Assembly: GCA_015904055.1 (NCBI GenBank)
Contig: JABMDE010000031.1
Location: 12,672 to 19,047 of the forward strand
From: Nitrospira sp.
GTDB lineage: Bacteria; Nitrospirota; Nitrospiria; Nitrospirales; Nitrospiraceae
Direction of reading: 5' to 3'
DNA length: 6,376 bases
Position 1 is the first letter of the stretch. Each line of letters opens with the position of its first letter. Both the position numbers and the translations under genes were made by a program. Positions 5,030-6,376 of this stretch are shown here, piece after piece. The notes beneath the pieces were generated by a model that worked only from the letters and a program-made list of their open reading frames with translations, made no database searches and was not told the DNA's origin.

Positions 5030-6376
5030 CTATCCCTTTATATTGCCGATGGGCCGTAATTCCGCCACTACTTTTGTGATTCCCGCCCGATCAACTGATG
5101 CGACGACGTCCGAGATATTCTTGTAGGCAAAGCCCGCCTCTTCGGCAAGGCCCGACATGGAGACCGCCTTCACCAGAATGCCCTGTTGCTGCATCTGCTG
5201 CTGAAGCTGCTCTCCGCGAATCGCCCGCTTCGCCTGCGTCCGCGACATCGTACGTCCGGCCCCATGCATCGTCGACGCGAACGTGTCGCGCATTGCACCC
5301 TCAGTCCCAGCGAGCAAATACGATCCGGTTTCCATCGACCCGCCGCAAATGACCGGCTGACCAGTCGCACGATAACGGAGCGGCAAATCAGCACTGCCCG
5401 GCCCCAATGCTCTGGTCGCGCCCTTGCGATGCACCACCAGCTCCCCTTCCGGATATCGCTCGACCTTGGCGATGTTATGCGCCACGTCATAGACAATCTC
5501 CATGCCCAAGGCCTCCGCCGGCTTTCCGAACACCGCAGCAAACGACTCTCGAATCTGATGAGTAATCACCTGACGATTGGCAAAGGCCGTATTGGCCGCG
5601 CAATTCATCGCCGCAAAGTAGTCTTGCCCCTCGACCGACTGAAAGGGCGCGCAAGCCAACTGCTGGTCCTTCACCGAAATTCCGTACCGCCTCATCGCTT
5701 TCTCGAACACCTTGAGATAATCACTCGCGACCTGATGCCCGAATCCGCGCGACCCGCAATGGACCATTACCACCACCTGGTCCCGGCCATGGATGCCCCA
5801 CGCAGCCGCACGATCCCGATCGAACACCCGATCGTAGGAAGCCACCTGGACCTCGAGATAATGGTTGCCGGACCCGAGCGTGCCCAATTGATTGATACCG
5901 CGGCTCACCGCACGATCGCTGACTTTCGAAGGGTCGGCACCCGCCAAACACCCTTGTTCTTCCAGACACTCCAAGTCACGATGCCAGCCAAGCCCCTCCT
6001 CGATGCACCAGCGCGCGCCGTGAGTCATGACCTGTTCAAACGCCGCGCGGTTTAATTTCACGAAGCCGCTCGCGCCAACCCCGGCTGGGACCCTGCGGAA
6101 TAACTCGGTCATCAGCCGCCCAAGATGCGGGCGGACTTCCTCATGCGTGAGATCGGTTCGAATCAGACGCATACCGCAATTCACGTCATACCCGACGCCG
6201 CCTGGAGAAATAACACCCGATCGGACATCGAAAGCAGCCACGCCGCCGATGGGAAACCCGTACCCCCAATGCCCATCCGGCATACAGAGCGCGTAGCGCC
6301 TGATCCCGGGGAGACAGGCCACATTCGTGACCTGTTCGAACACACCGGCGTCCATCGACTCCAAAATCTCCGGCAC
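5030..6376 (-). CDS. rtcB: RNA-splicing ligase RtcB (5' end outside the window)
   Basis: This enzyme joins RNA ends carrying 2',3'-cyclic phosphate or 3'-phosphate to 5'-OH ends, using GTP and Mn2+, in RNA repair or tRNA splicing. The 448 codons seen contain all the hallmarks: DGHWGYGFPIGG at 34-45, the metal-binding GGVGYDVNCGMR at 59-70 (D64, C67), LGSGNHYLEVQ at 167-177 (N171, H172), VHCGSRGFGHQ at 205-215 (H206), YDVAHN at 296-301 (H300), HRKGATRA at 316-323, and MHGAGR at 370-375 with H371, the residue that is guanylylated. The C-terminus is PIGNIKG, with the conserved penultimate Lys447. By comparison with the roughly 480-aa archaeal-type enzymes, about 30-35 N-terminal residues lie beyond position 6376, so the GTG at the edge is probably an internal Val. 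No archease gene, the usual cofactor, is in the window. PilZ follows downstream. No gap or frameshift is seen. Confidence 0.97.
   Translation of the reverse strand: MPEILESMDAGVFEQVTNVACLPGIRRYALCMPDGHWGYGFPIGGVAAFDVRSGVISPGGVGYDVNCGMRLIRTDLTHEEVRPHLGRLMTELFRRVPAGVGASGFVKLNRAAFEQVMTHGARWCIEEGLGWHRDLECLEEQGCLAGADPSKVSDRAVSRGINQLGTLGSGNHYLEVQVASYDRVFDRDRAAAWGIHGRDQVVVMVHCGSRGFGHQVASDYLKVFEKAMRRYGISVKDQQLACAPFQSVEGQDYFAAMNCAANTAFANRQVITHQIRESFAAVFGKPAEALGMEIVYDVAHNIAKVERYPEGELVVHRKGATRALGPGSADLPLRYRATGQPVICGGSMETGSYLLAGTEGAMRDTFASTMHGAGRTMSRTQAKRAIRGEQLQQQMQQQGILVKAVSMSGLAEEAGFAYKNISDVVASVDRAGITKVVAELRPIGNIKG

Noticed and set aside
5016..5030. GCGGG/CCCGC hairpin after the rtcB stop
   Set aside because: The stem is only 5 bp and no T-run follows on the - strand. 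It is too weak to call a terminator.
5186..6055. 289-codon open frame on the + strand
   Set aside because: It is wholly antisense to rtcB, whose motifs are all intact. It has no recognisable domain and fits a high-GC shadow frame.

Overview
The window is compact bacterial chromosomal DNA of fairly high GC. It holds seven recognisable protein genes on both strands and no insertion sequence, CRISPR array, tRNA or rRNA that I can see. The mix (secreted group 1 truncated globin, HMA-like and cupin small proteins, a secreted coiled-coil stress protein, HDOD protein, soluble transhydrogenase, PilZ protein, RtcB) resembles a Nitrospira-type (Nitrospirota) or proteobacterial environmental genome. That placement is inference from gene content only.

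Left part (1-1142, + strand). An unresolved 5' edge is followed by an exported truncated haemoglobin (191-634). Next come a stretch of mutually exclusive hairpins (646-680) and a strong intrinsic terminator (714-745). Then there is a small exported HMA-fold-like protein that probably starts at TTG 774 and ends at 1142.

Middle left (1139-1987, - strand). A single-domain cupin lies tail-to-tail with the HMA-like gene, their stop codons overlapping by 4 bp. Upstream of it on the same strand is an exported coiled-coil protein of the sll1863 stress-response type, with a plausible sigma70-type promoter at 2025-2053.

Middle right (2166-4540, + strand). An HDOD protein and a soluble pyridine nucleotide transhydrogenase (sthA) overlap by ATGA and are probably translationally coupled. 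The sthA frame carries a perfect in-frame 99-bp tandem duplication. It repeats 33 residues, including the FAD-contacting IYAVGDM motif, and makes the protein about 504 aa where about 470 is usual. This is the most striking feature of the window: either a recent mutation with structural consequences or an assembly artefact.

Right part (4625-6376, - strand). An RNA ligase RtcB gene, cut off at its 5' end by the window edge, is followed 54 bp later by a small c-di-GMP-type PilZ protein. The gap holds a 9-bp repeat array that forms two in-frame ATG-GAG-TAG minigenes just before the PilZ start.

Taken together the genes suggest redox and gas handling (globin, transhydrogenase), signalling (HDOD, PilZ), envelope stress (coiled-coil protein, HMA-like protein) and RNA repair (RtcB). 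I see no convincing signs of a defence island or mobile element, and no clearly new multi-gene system.
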